Notes: a model not told the origin generated them from the sequence alone. 30,783 nucleotides of DNA from Pseudomonadota bacterium (GCA_021850555.1 JAJZLX010000589.1:1-30783); one strand, 5' to 3'; positions 15,287 to 22,835 are shown, counted from the stretch's first letter. A program made the numbers and translations.

Positions 15287-15318
15287 GCACGCAGGAACGG
15301 GGCTGCCGGAATGCTTAC
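15287..15318 (-). repeat. IS66-type terminal inverted repeat, right copy
   Basis: The reverse complement begins GTAAGCATTCCGGCAGCCCC and matches 7837-7868 at 29 of 32 positions, in opposite orientation. It faces left, so the two repeats are arranged as the ends of one 7.5-kb unit. The 8 bases outside each end (7829-7836 and 15319-15326) do not match, so no target duplication is visible. Confidence 0.7.
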
Positions 15319-15342
15319 CCGCAGACCGTGCTACGGCAATGA

Positions 15343-15749
15343 GAAAGCCCGCCGATGCTCGAACGGTTGCACGAGCAGTTCAAACTCATTGCCCGGAGCG
15401 AACTCCCTCAGAGTCGCCTCGGTAAGGCCGCCGCCTATGCCCTTTCCCGTTGGGGGACACTGAACCGCTACGCCGATCCCGGAATGGGTCATGTGCTGAT
15501 CGATCAGAACAGCGTCGAGCGCGGCATCCGCCCAACCAAGCTCGGCGCGAAGAACTGGCTCTACATTGGGCATCCAGATGCCGTCTGGCGCTCGGCGGTG
15601 ATTTACTCAATCACCGGGACATGCCGGCTGCAAAAAACAACCCGGTCGATTACCTGACCTGGGCCCTGCCGCGCCTCGCCGTCGCCGCGAGCGGCCAGGT
15701 GGACGGGCTACTGCCGCATGATCAGCCAGCCCAAATCACTGTCACCTGA
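15343..15749 (+). mobile_element. IS66-family transposase (TnpC) C-terminal remnant
   Basis: From 15343 the frame reads PPMLERLHEQFKLIA, then RLGKAAAYALSRWGTLNRY and the IS66 signature NSVERGIRPTKLGAKNWLY, then IGHPDAVWRSAVIYSI. The frame then shifts within a run of six A (15632-15637), and the protein resumes as AAKNNPVDYLTWALPRL, then GLLPHD, the usual TnpC end. An in-frame stop lies just upstream (TGA at 15340), and the N-terminal two thirds are missing, so it is inactive. It adjoins the right IS66-type repeat but lies on its outer side. Confidence 0.75.
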
Positions 15750-15761
15750 GGAGTTCCCCAA

Positions 15762-16172
15762 ATGGATGCGCCGCGGAAATGGATCAGATCCTATCCCCTC
15801 GGGATACGACTGGTTCTCTTGATGTACATCGTGGCGTTTGCCATCGGCACGACGACCCGCCTCGACAGCATTCTCCATGGATGGTGGTTTCCAAAACATC
15901 CGCTGCTCAATGCCTATTGGACCTCACTCGTTCTCGTGGACCCCCTGACCATTATCCTCCTAGTCCGGGCACCCAGGCTGGGCCTTCCGCTTGCTCTCAT
16001 CGTCATGGTGACGGACGTCACCATCAACTCCACCGCCTCCTACCTGTATGTCGATGCTGGTGGGCGCTATGCCGTCGACATTTTCGTTCAGCTACAGACG
16101 GCCTTCCTTGGATTCCTGCTCGGCTCAACATCATTTGTGGGGGCGCACGTCCGCGGTCAAACCAGCGCCTAA
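15762..16172 (+). CDS. Small integral membrane protein, 136 aa, family unknown
   Basis: Four hydrophobic segments can be seen: LVLLMYIVAFAIGTT, NAYWTSLVLVDPLTIILLV, LGLPLALIVMVTDVTI and FVQLQTAFLGFLLGSTSF. No signal peptide or conserved motif that I recognise. TGAGGAGTTCCCC precedes the ATG, an acceptable ribosome site. It sits between transposase remnants, so it may be a passenger or an orphan chromosomal gene. An overlapping frame (15779-16597) is Arg/Ser-rich and was taken as a shadow. Confidence 0.6.
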   Translation: MDAPRKWIRSYPLGIRLVLLMYIVAFAIGTTTRLDSILHGWWFPKHPLLNAYWTSLVLVDPLTIILLVRAPRLGLPLALIVMVTDVTINSTASYLYVDAGGRYAVDIFVQLQTAFLGFLLGSTSFVGAHVRGQTSA

Positions 16173-16214
16173 TCGCCGGCCACCTGCCACGGCCGCAGTC
16201 AGGCGGCTACCCTG

Positions 16215-16390
16215 TAGACGCTGGGACGCATACGCTCGATCAGGGCCTTTTTAAACGCTCTCGAGGCGGCATTGACCGCATCGGCGCTCATCGGCCCCTT
16301 GACGATCTGGTCGATCAGCTCAGGGGGAATCGTCGGCAGAGCGGCATCGGCCGCCAGGTTCTTTCCTTGCGTGGCAGAGGAGCAGGGCAA
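16215..16390 (-). mobile_element. IS256-family transposase N-terminal remnant
   Basis: The minus-strand frame reads KNLAADAALPTIPPELIDQ, then KGPMSADAVNAASRAFKKAL and IER, matching the N-terminus of IS256/Mutator-type transposases. After IER (about 16226) the match ends, and a stop follows. Neither the DDE domain nor terminal repeats are present here. Confidence 0.65.
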
Positions 16391-16496
16391 GTCGCACAGG
16401 GTTACGCACCCTTACCGGAAGCACACGTCGTTGACGGGCTCGCGGTACATTCCAGCAGAGGCGGCATCAATCTGTGCGGCTACGCGTGGAGTCGCG

Positions 16497-17876
16497 TCAG
16501 TGCGCGAGATCGAAGATGGTCTCGGTGCCATCGTCCCAGCCGCTCCACAGGTAATCGTCAGCTTTGCCATCAGCAATCGAGCGCAGGGCGTAATTGACCT
16601 GCTCCCTGTAGAAGGCGCAAAAAGCGCCGATGCCGCCCATCCCGCCGTTCATTTCGTGCGCCTCGGCCGGACAGGGCGAACCGCAGAAGTGACGGATTGC
16701 GCACTCGGAGCAGGGACTGAAGACATCCACGTTCCGTCCGGTCACGGATCTGAAGGCATCGGAGGTCAGTGCCGCCTCGATTCCACCATCGGTCAACAGC
16801 TGCCCCCCATTGAATCGGGGCAGGCCGATGAATTCACTGCAGGGATAGAGGTTGCCGTCCGCGGACAGCGCGAAGAAGGCGCGGCCGGCGCCGCAGGGTG
16901 AGATGTCGCACATCAATCGCCGCGCCGTCGGCGCCAGGATGGCGATGAGGATATTGGCGAAATTGGCCACGACGAGCTTTCTGCCGCTGTCGCGATAGAG
17001 TTCGTGCGTGCGATCGAGTGCGGCAAAGAACGCTCGCGCCATTGCACCATCGTCCGGCCTGACGGCTCGAGCGCCGGGGAGGGTGCAGCGGACGGCGTTC
17101 AGCATGCAGGTGGGTACCTCGCGGGCATGGAACAGCTCGACCATGGCAGTGAGATATGGCAGGTTTTCGGTCGTGCAGGTCGTAATGACGCTCCACGAGC
17201 CGTAGCCCCGCAAGCGATTCATCGCCGTCAGCACCCGATCGTGCACACTCCTGCTGCTCCAAGTGCGCCGGGTGGCATCGGTGATGCCGGCGGACGGCCC
17301 ATCGAGCGACAATCCGATACTGATATTTCTCGCGGTGAGAAAACTCACCGCCCCATCGTCGAGAAGCGTGCCATTGGTCTGCAGACCGAAGATGAAATCG
17401 TCCGCGAACGCGTCGATGGCGGCGAATACGGCGTCCCGGTTCATGAGCGGCTCGGCGCCGTGAAAGATGGCGCGAGGTTTGCGCCCCTTTGGCATGTTTG
17501 AGCGGAAGTAATCGCGCAGCTCGCTGAGCGAGGCGAGCAGCTGATCGGCGCCCATGTGTCCGCCGCTCCTGCGCTGCGCCTCAGGCAAATAGCAATAACG
17601 ACAGTTGAGATTGCACCGCTCGGTCGGATTGAGATAAACCCCAGACGGCTTCAGTTCGAAACGCAGCGCATGTAGCTCGCGCCGGCATGCTTCGGCGTGC
17701 TGACGATAGGCGTCACGCAACTCACTTCCAGCCAAGTTGTCGGCCACGCGCGCCTTGTCCACCAGGGCCCAGAACGCGGTATCGGGATCGAGAACGGCGG
17801 CGTAGACGGGGTGGCCGATGTCCAAGGATGTAAGCGTCGGATCGGGAAATGTCCCGGCCTGCGAGCTGGCGCTCAC
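16497..17876 (-). CDS. cbpB: Radical SAM/SPASM peptide maturase, CbpB-like
   Basis: A 459-residue radical SAM enzyme. The [4Fe-4S]-SAM motif is CNLNCRYC (Cys88, 92, 95), followed by the SAM-contact region FHGAEPLM and LQTNGTLL. The C-terminal SPASM domain has the full cysteine set: Cys328-x12-G-x4-Cys346, then Cys389-x2-Cys392-x5-Cys398-x3-Cys402, and Cys420, so two auxiliary clusters are expected. Such enzymes modify ribosomally made peptides. The start is a GTG that overlaps the peptide gene's TGA (GTGA), with AAGG upstream, so it is translationally coupled to the peptide. From memory, the pair matches the NCBI families CbpA/CbpB, predicted but with no known product. The likely substrate is the peptide encoded just upstream. 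Confidence 0.85.
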   Translation of the reverse strand: MSASSQAGTFPDPTLTSLDIGHPVYAAVLDPDTAFWALVDKARVADNLAGSELRDAYRQHAEACRRELHALRFELKPSGVYLNPTERCNLNCRYCYLPEAQRRSGGHMGADQLLASLSELRDYFRSNMPKGRKPRAIFHGAEPLMNRDAVFAAIDAFADDFIFGLQTNGTLLDDGAVSFLTARNISIGLSLDGPSAGITDATRRTWSSRSVHDRVLTAMNRLRGYGSWSVITTCTTENLPYLTAMVELFHAREVPTCMLNAVRCTLPGARAVRPDDGAMARAFFAALDRTHELYRDSGRKLVVANFANILIAILAPTARRLMCDISPCGAGRAFFALSADGNLYPCSEFIGLPRFNGGQLLTDGGIEAALTSDAFRSVTGRNVDVFSPCSECAIRHFCGSPCPAEAHEMNGGMGGIGAFCAFYREQVNYALRSIADGKADDYLWSGWDDGTETIFDLAH

Positions 17877-18025
17877 CGAGTGACCTTCGTGTCCATCAGA
17901 ACATAATGCGAGAGGCCGACGCCGTCTGGATTGCAGGTTTTTCGCAGCGCAATGGTCGGCACGGCGGGTGGAGACTGGGTGGGGGCCTGCGGGATCTGCT
18001 GCTTGATGAGAACGCTCTGGGTCAT
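17873..18025 (-). CDS. cbpA: Modified peptide precursor, CbpA-like, 50 aa
   Basis: A 50-residue peptide opening MTQSVLIKQQIP, with a Pro/Gln-rich middle (residues 11-24) and the C-terminal part ALRKTCNPDGVGLSHYVLMD. The middle may act as leader or spacer, and the single Cys31 with the following NPDGVGLSHY is the likely modified core; that division is inference. GAGGAG lies about seven bases before the ATG at 18025. The gene follows the cobalamin-riboswitch terminator by about 28 bp and overlaps the maturase by 4 bp. No export ABC transporter or protease gene lies beside it, so the product's release is unexplained. Confidence 0.8.
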   Translation of the reverse strand: MTQSVLIKQQIPQAPTQSPPAVPTIALRKTCNPDGVGLSHYVLMDTKVTR

Positions 18026-18052
18026 GATCCACTCCTCGGGATGTGCAGAAAC

Positions 18053-18104
18053 AAAAAGGGCTCCGGCTAGGCGCACCCCGATCGCGTGCGCCTAGCCGGA
18101 GCCC
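18053..18104 (-). terminator. Intrinsic terminator of the cobalamin riboswitch
   Basis: A perfect 19-bp stem (18058-18076 with 18086-18104; core GGGCTCCGGCTAGGCGCAC) and a 9-nt loop are followed on the minus strand by TTTTT (18057-18053). It lies between the riboswitch and the peptide gene. When cobalamin binds, the switch should allow this stem to form and stop transcription. Confidence 0.9.
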
Positions 18105-18117
18105 TTGCCAAGACTCC

Positions 18118-18330
18118 GAATCGGTTCGAGACGTCTTCTGGCTACCGGATCAGCCGGATCGCTGCGCCTTCCCGCCGGGGTGATCCCCGTCAGTGGTGGG
18201 TCTTTCGACCCTGCAGCGGCCGTCCCCGGATACAGCGGCGGGCCCGCCACGGATTTGCACCGTGTTCCGTTTCCTCGAACCGAAACGAGTGAAGATTCTC
18301 TCCCGTCGGTCCGGGACCGTCAAGCTCTGG
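18118..18330 (-). promoter_or_regulatory. Cobalamin (adenosylcobalamin-class) riboswitch
   Basis: On the minus strand the conserved core reads GGAACACGGTGCAAATCC, then GTGGCGGGCCCGCCGCTGTA (B12 box variant, 18230s-18280s), and later GGTAGCCAGAAGACGTC, matching the AGCCAGGAGACC box of cobalamin riboswitches. The upstream GAGAGAATCTTCACTCG region would form the outer stem P2/P3. The exact ends are approximate. It is followed within about 15 bp by a strong terminator, so it works by transcription attenuation. Direct target: the peptide and its radical SAM maturase. Confidence 0.92.
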
Positions 18331-18503
18331 GCCCAAGCGTCCTGGATGCGTTTAGTTGAACACCTCAGCCGCGGGGGTGTCGATGGGCTGTGGGGCGGAG
18401 GGGCGGCTTCCTGTCACCGCCGGCGGAGCGGACGCTCGCTGTGACCCCGCGCGGGTGACCTTAAGCGGACATGAGGTTCAAATCGTCTTGGTGCAGCGGT
18501 TAT

Positions 18504-18536
18504 GCCTACCGACCGGGTGATTCCCGATCGGTAGGC
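18504..18536 (-). terminator. Hairpin after the DUF4382 pseudogene
   Basis: GCCTACCGA (18504-18512) pairs with TCGGTAGGC (18528-18536), with an inner GGG/CCC. It starts 18 bp past the stop of the minus-strand pseudogene. The following bases are ATAACC, not a U-tract, so termination would be weak or Rho-assisted. Confidence 0.5.
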
Positions 18537-18554
18537 TACTGGCGCACCGGCGGT

Positions 18555-19110
18555 TCAGAAATTGACCGTCGTTGTCTGATTGACGGTGACCGTGGCAGAC
18601 ATCCCCGCGGATGGTAGGTACGCCACCGTGGTCGAGCCCGTAGTCGATGTGCTCGTGCAGGCGACCGCGAGCGTGTAGCTGCCGGCGAGCAGGAATGGCT
18701 GGTCGTAGGAGTAGCTGCCCGAGGACGACAGTGTGATCTGAGGTTCCACCACCGGGGTGAGGCTGCTTGAGGGAGTTGCCGTTCCGGAGAAGACGTACAC
18801 GTGTGCATTGGGCAGGGGGCCGCTACCGGAATACCCGCTCAGGCATGCCTAATTGCTCTGCAGGGTCGAGAGTGCCACGGTTCCACTGATCGTTCCGGCC
18901 TGGACGTTGTTGATCAAACGCAGCGCGGGTTTGAGAATATAATCCTCTGTGCCGCCGCGAGAATCGCCCGGCGGTCCCATCGATCTTCTCTTCGTACCCA
19001 TCGCGCAGATACCTCCGTCGGTAAACTGCGCGTCCATCTATCAGCATGGCCGCACGCCTTCCAGGCGGTACCCGGTGGGACGCTTTCCCGGAATTGCTCA
19101 ATCTGCACGA
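18555..19110 (-). pseudogene. Decayed DUF4382 lipoprotein gene
   Basis: The minus strand reads LIDG/AQFTDGG and YILKPALRLINNVQAGTISG, then ALSTLQSN, a TAG stop (18851-18849), and in the same frame ACLSGYSGSGPLPNAHVYV, then SYSYDQPFLLAGSYTLAVAC, to the final stop at 18555. These are DUF4382 features (the LKPALRLVNNVQVGT-type segment and the AYVF/SY-beta C-terminal part). Besides the nonsense codon, the N-terminal part (18970-19110) lies in more than one frame (VPPGTAWKACGHAD against LIDG), and no signal peptide remains. I count it as dead, though the C-terminal half could be re-read as a fragment. Confidence 0.6.
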
Positions 19111-19519
19111 CCGTGAGCCGCGCTGTCGCCCCGGGGGGGGGCCGCTGCGGATCTCAAGGCGCTGCAGGGCGGACCGCTGCCACGCGTTTGAGGCGACAAA
19201 TCTCACGAAGCATGGCGGGCCTGCGCGACTTCGTGCTGATCCGCGCTCAAGGAATTCCGCCCTTCTGCCGATACGCCCACGGTATGGCCCGGTGAGGGCG
19301 GAACGAGTCTCAATTGAAGATCAGCGCTGATTGGTCGAGAGGCGTGCCGGCATTGGAAGGAGCGATGAACTCCACGGACTGGAGGAAGCACCGCTGTCCC
19401 GAGAATAAACGACCCGGCGTTGTGCCGAAAAGATTCGGATCCGTTCAGCCGCCGCCCGCATTGCATTTGCCTTTTGCATCGTTGCCTGGCTTCCGTGCGT
19501 TATATATTAGGGGAAATGT
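19111..19519. other. Gene-free stretch before the AT-rich lipoprotein
   Basis: About 400 bp with no convincing coding sequence. It holds a run of nine G (about 19132-19140) and probably the missing N-terminal end of the DUF4382 gene in scrambled frames. Just upstream of the next gene, TTGCCT (19488) and TATATT (about 19509), 15 bp apart, could be a weak promoter. Confidence 0.4.
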
Positions 19520-20383
19520 ATGACTGTCGAGTCTCGTCGTTGTCTGCCTGGTCTTGCATTGCTGTTCTGCGGACTGCTCTTGACCGGCTGCCAGTCCATC
19601 AACCAGTCCATTAAATCCGCAACGAAGTTTGCAACGGCCCATACGATATCGCTCCCCGGCCCGGACCAAACGCGCACGTTCACGCTGACTCCGTCCAATA
19701 TCGATCCCAGGCGCGTCTCTGATATTGCGATCGTAAATGCCTTGAGGCACGCAATATCCAGCGATACAAGATACTATCATGCAATTCGCTACATGATGCA
19801 GAACGATGGTCATGGCCTGCTGATAGATATGCAGATTGACTATCAGTCTTACATTTCCTCGAGTGGAACATACAGCACGGAAGCTACCGCTGATTTTCAC
19901 ATCTCCGTCGAGCACAAAGGCGACTCTGATTCGGTAGTCGTACGGTGCCCGTCGCGATTTACCATGGAGCCGTTTTCCCTGTATTCGCCGCGGACCGTAA
20001 TGGCTGATCTGCCTGCCATTTGCAGCCATTTGAATCTGGCAATCACGAGGTACAGCTATGTGGAAGGGCGGTTCACATCCAAGTATTCACCAGACAGCAT
20101 ATACGGAAATTTTGAGCGGATGGCGTCCCCGGTCGCCAACCCGTGGGCGCACGACGCCTCGGCAATAAAGAGTTTCGACATTGTCAAGGCGAAGACATTT
20201 AAGGTGTCAGTTGGTACCAAGGAATATTACGTCGGGGTGACGATATATCCATATCATGACGAGACGCTGATTCTGTACGCGGCGAAATACGTTTATCGTC
20301 TCTACGGAAATGGCACTTCGGGAGGCGGCAAGGAAGGCATCAAGCGTGTAAGGGCGGCAATTGCGCATATCGTGAACGATTAG
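19520..20383 (+). CDS. Lipoprotein of unknown function, AT-rich for this region, 287 aa
   Basis: An exported lipoprotein: the signal peptide ends LLLTGC, Cys at about residue 24. It continues HTISLPGPDQTRTFTL and IDPRRVSDIAIVNALRHAI, then IRYMMQNDGHGLLIDMQIDY and a beta-rich remainder with many Tyr and Ser. The sequence uses ATA, AAT and TAT codons far more than its neighbours, suggesting recent acquisition. AGGGGA precedes the ATG by five or six bases. It is monocistronic, and a long palindrome lies about 47 bp after its stop. I do not recognise the family; it could be an outer-membrane or periplasmic assembly factor. Confidence 0.75.
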   Translation: MTVESRRCLPGLALLFCGLLLTGCQSINQSIKSATKFATAHTISLPGPDQTRTFTLTPSNIDPRRVSDIAIVNALRHAISSDTRYYHAIRYMMQNDGHGLLIDMQIDYQSYISSSGTYSTEATADFHISVEHKGDSDSVVVRCPSRFTMEPFSLYSPRTVMADLPAICSHLNLAITRYSYVEGRFTSKYSPDSIYGNFERMASPVANPWAHDASAIKSFDIVKAKTFKVSVGTKEYYVGVTIYPYHDETLILYAAKYVYRLYGNGTSGGGKEGIKRVRAAIAHIVND

Positions 20384-20430
20384 TGTCTGAACACGGATAT
20401 TGCGGCAGCGCTTGATACGCTGATCAGAAG

Positions 20431-20468
20431 AGCCGGACGCCGGACAATCCCTTGTCCGGCGTCCGGCT
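20431..20468. terminator. Long perfect palindrome after the lipoprotein
   Basis: AGCCGGACGCCGGACAA (20431-20447) pairs perfectly with TTGTCCGGCGTCCGGCT (20452-20468) across a 4-nt loop. It lies 47 bp past the lipoprotein stop and likely ends its transcript. There is no U-tract on either side. Confidence 0.6.
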
Positions 20469-20960
20469 CTGCGCGGAGGGAGTCCGCGAGCCGGCGGGCG
20501 GACGAGAGCGTGCCTTGAAGGGGGGCAGTCAAACAGGCTGCTGTGAGGCCGGGCAACAGTAGGTCCCATCTCGTGCCATGACGAGCAGGGCGTCCCGTTG
20601 GCGCGCGAGCTAACACGAGTGAGACTGGGTTGGTGAAGCCAGTTCCGCAGTGCATGACTGATCTACAGTGTCGAGCGCTCACGCCGAGGATCGGCGTCAA
20701 CCCGGAGCGTACATCCGGCCGGGTTGCCAAAATTCGCCGCAGCGACATACATGGGAGTCGCCGGAGGTCTCTCGCACGACTTTGCGCTCATGCACGGCGA
20801 GTGCGCCATGAGACAGCGCCCCTCATCTGGGTCTTGATCGAGGAGTCGATCGAATCGACATCGAATTGAGGCTGATTTGGAAGGGAATCCGGCCGGCGAC
20901 GCAGCCCGTGCTTGGCTTGCGCTTGCATGGCGGAAGCCCGTGTGCTAAAAACTGAACCAG
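20469..20960. other. Gene-free stretch upstream of the ArsR regulator
   Basis: About 490 bp with no frame that I trust, and no RNA gene or transposon end. It should contain the promoter and operator for the ArsR gene near 20950, but I see no clear dyad. Confidence 0.4.
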
Positions 20961-21326
20961 ATGGTTCAGAATATTCGATCCCGCATAGATGCCGCGTTCG
21001 CCGCGCTCTCGGACGCCACCCGACGCGGCATTCTGGAGGAGCTCGGGCGAACAGACGCTTCGATCACGGACCTTGCCGAGAGATTCCACATGACCCTCAC
21101 GGGCATGAAGAAGCATGTCGGCGTCTTGGAGCAGGCGGGGCTCGTCAGCACGGAGAAGGTCGGCCGTGTGCGGACGTGCAAGCTCGGCCTGCGCCGACTG
21201 GAGGAAGAGGCGGCATGGATCGAGAGGTACCGCCAGCTCTGGGACGCGCGTTTCGAGGAGCTGGGCAAGGTTATCGAGGAACTGAAACGGGAGGAGAAAA
21301 GCGATGGGCGCAAGAACAGGAAGTGA
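20961..21326 (+). CDS. ArsR-family transcriptional regulator
   Basis: A 121-residue winged-helix repressor. It carries AFAALSDATRRGILEEL, then SITDLAERFHMTLTGMKKHVGVLEQAGL (helix-turn-helix) and VRTCKLGLRRLEEEAAWIERY. This is the subgroup usually encoded with an AHSA1/SRPBCC gene, not the metal-sensing CxC type; no metal-binding cysteine pair is present. Its stop is 11 bp before the AHSA1 start, so the two are cotranscribed, and it presumably represses its own operon. Confidence 0.88.
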   Translation: MVQNIRSRIDAAFAALSDATRRGILEELGRTDASITDLAERFHMTLTGMKKHVGVLEQAGLVSTEKVGRVRTCKLGLRRLEEEAAWIERYRQLWDARFEELGKVIEELKREEKSDGRKNRK

Positions 21327-21336
21327 GGTTACCTCC

Positions 21337-21822
21337 ATGAAGAGCGGCACGACGGTGGAGCGGAAGTCCGAGCGTGAGCTGGTCGTTACGCGAACCTTCA
21401 ACGGACCGGCACGCATCGTGTTCGAGGCGTGGACCAGGCCCGGGCTGATCAAGCGGTGGTGGGCACCGAAATCGACAGGCGTGACCCTGCTTTCCTGCGA
21501 GGCGGATGTTCGTGTCGGGGGCAGCTACCGTTTCGAGTTCGGCCTGGAGGGCTCAAAGCCCATGGTGTTCTTCGGCAGGTATCTCGAAGTGATACCCCAT
21601 TCGCGCCTCGTCTGGACCAATGAAGAAAGTGAAGAAGATGCCGTCACCACGGTGACCTTCGAGGAACAAGGTGGCAAGACACTGCTGGTGATGCACGAGC
21701 TGTATCATTCGAAGGAGGCTCTCGATGCGGCCATCGCCGGAATGGAGGGTGGTATGCCCGAGACATTCGCGCAACTGGACGAGCTTCTCATCACCCTGGG
21801 CGCGAGCATGGGACGGTCTTGA
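21337..21822 (+). CDS. SRPBCC/AHSA1-domain protein
   Basis: A 161-residue START-like (Bet v 1-type) protein: RELVVTRTFNGPARIVFEAW, then KRWWAPKSTGVTLLSCE, GGSYRFEFG and VTFEEQGGKTLLVMHELY, and GGMPETFAQLDELL. These are AHSA1-type features. Such proteins bind hydrophobic ligands in a cavity; the ligand is unknown. The ATG at 21337 is preferred, with GAGG nine bases upstream; a start at 21304 would overlap ArsR by 23 bases. It forms a two-gene unit with the ArsR regulator. Confidence 0.85.
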   Translation: MKSGTTVERKSERELVVTRTFNGPARIVFEAWTRPGLIKRWWAPKSTGVTLLSCEADVRVGGSYRFEFGLEGSKPMVFFGRYLEVIPHSRLVWTNEESEEDAVTTVTFEEQGGKTLLVMHELYHSKEALDAAIAGMEGGMPETFAQLDELLITLGASMGRS

Positions 21823-22227
21823 AGTAGAGGCTCTCGAGGTCGGCCTCCCGGCTGTTCACTGCGGCGAAGAAAGCTCCGAGGAGGTCGTCGCCACCCTCGA
21901 CGACAGGAGCGGGGCTATACTTTGTGTGCTGGCACAATGAGGCGCGCAGTTCGCTGCGCGGTGGAATGGATCGTGGTCCGAGCGGCACTTCGAAAGGGAG
22001 CGACAGCATGAGGAGGTGATCTGCGGTCAATGTGCTGGCGTGGATAACATGATTCTCCGCAGGTGATGCCTGTTGAATCCGGCCATGGATGAGTGCGCGA
22101 GTCGACTGGGGCCTGCACGGTTGCGGGCGCGATCGGCGCGGGAGTGCGTTCGTGCACGAATCGAAGCACGGCTGGAACGTCATGGCCGGCATGCGGGACG
22201 ATCCGAACGACAACGAGGATGCGGTAA
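21823..22227. other. Unassigned stretch with a coding-like minus-strand frame
   Basis: No gene is confidently placed. A minus-strand frame (22267 to 21791) contains LPFEVPLGPRSIPP and VVEGGDDLLGAFFAAVNSRE, with strongly G/C-ending codons near 21800-21900, as in real genes of this genome. It overlaps the AHSA1 end and has no recognised family or good start, so it may be an eroded gene remnant. Confidence 0.3.
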
Positions 22228-22569
22228 ATGAAACCAGTGGTGCGCGTATCGATTCTGCGGTGTCCACCGGAGCGCTTTGCCGAGATCAGGCAAATGGCGG
22301 TGCAGGCCGATCCGGTCCTGCGACCCGGCATTGAGGCCATGCCGGGATTGCTGGCATTCTATTTCGGTGCGGATGAGGCGACATCTTCGCTGTCGAATGT
22401 CAGCCTTTGGACCAGCCTCGAAGCCGCCAGGCAGTTGGACACGTTCCAGCCGATGCTGGATCTCGGAAAACCATTCGTTGAAAAGGGCGCGACATTCGAG
22501 CGCCCCATCATGAACTACGCGACGCTCTGGCAATTGGCAGGTGCGGCGCCCGGCGAAACATCGTCGTAG
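22228..22569 (+). CDS. Small ABM-like (dimeric alpha-beta barrel) protein, 113 aa
   Basis: The pattern VVRVSILRCPPERFAEIRQM, then PGIEAMPGLLAFYFGADE, SNVSLWTSLEAARQLDTF and PMLDLGKPFVEKGA fits a dimeric alpha/beta-barrel (antibiotic biosynthesis monooxygenase-like) fold: two strands, a helix, a glycine-rich turn and W-T-S-x-E-A-A. The function of such small stand-alone members ranges from monooxygenase to sensor; none can be chosen here. No strong ribosome site beyond GAGGATGCGGTAA is seen. It stands alone. Confidence 0.6.
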   Translation: MKPVVRVSILRCPPERFAEIRQMAVQADPVLRPGIEAMPGLLAFYFGADEATSSLSNVSLWTSLEAARQLDTFQPMLDLGKPFVEKGATFERPIMNYATLWQLAGAAPGETSS

Positions 22570-22835
22570 CGGCTCGTCGCCTTTCAGTTCGCCCGCGCGT
22601 CATAACCGGAAAGCGAGCGGTTGCACATGCTCGGTATGTCGGGGCGGGTTCCGGCCGGTTGACCGGCGCCTTGGCCCAGGTTCGACACCGTGACAAGCTC
22701 CGTTTTCCAAGAAGGAGTCCCCGTCATAGTTGATCTCATAGCTTGCGACGATTCCACGACGGCAACAGGAATCCGCATCGTGATCGCGCTGCCTCGCCGA
22801 TCCTTGCTTTTGGAGCCAATGGGTGGCTTGCCCTA

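Noticed and set aside
7829..15326. Target-site duplication of the IS66-type segment
   Set aside because: The 8 bases outside the left end (GCACTCAG) and right end (CCGCAGAC) do not match.
20630..20869. A 79-residue plus-strand frame in the gene-free stretch
   Set aside because: Arg-rich, without motifs or a ribosome site; looks like chance.
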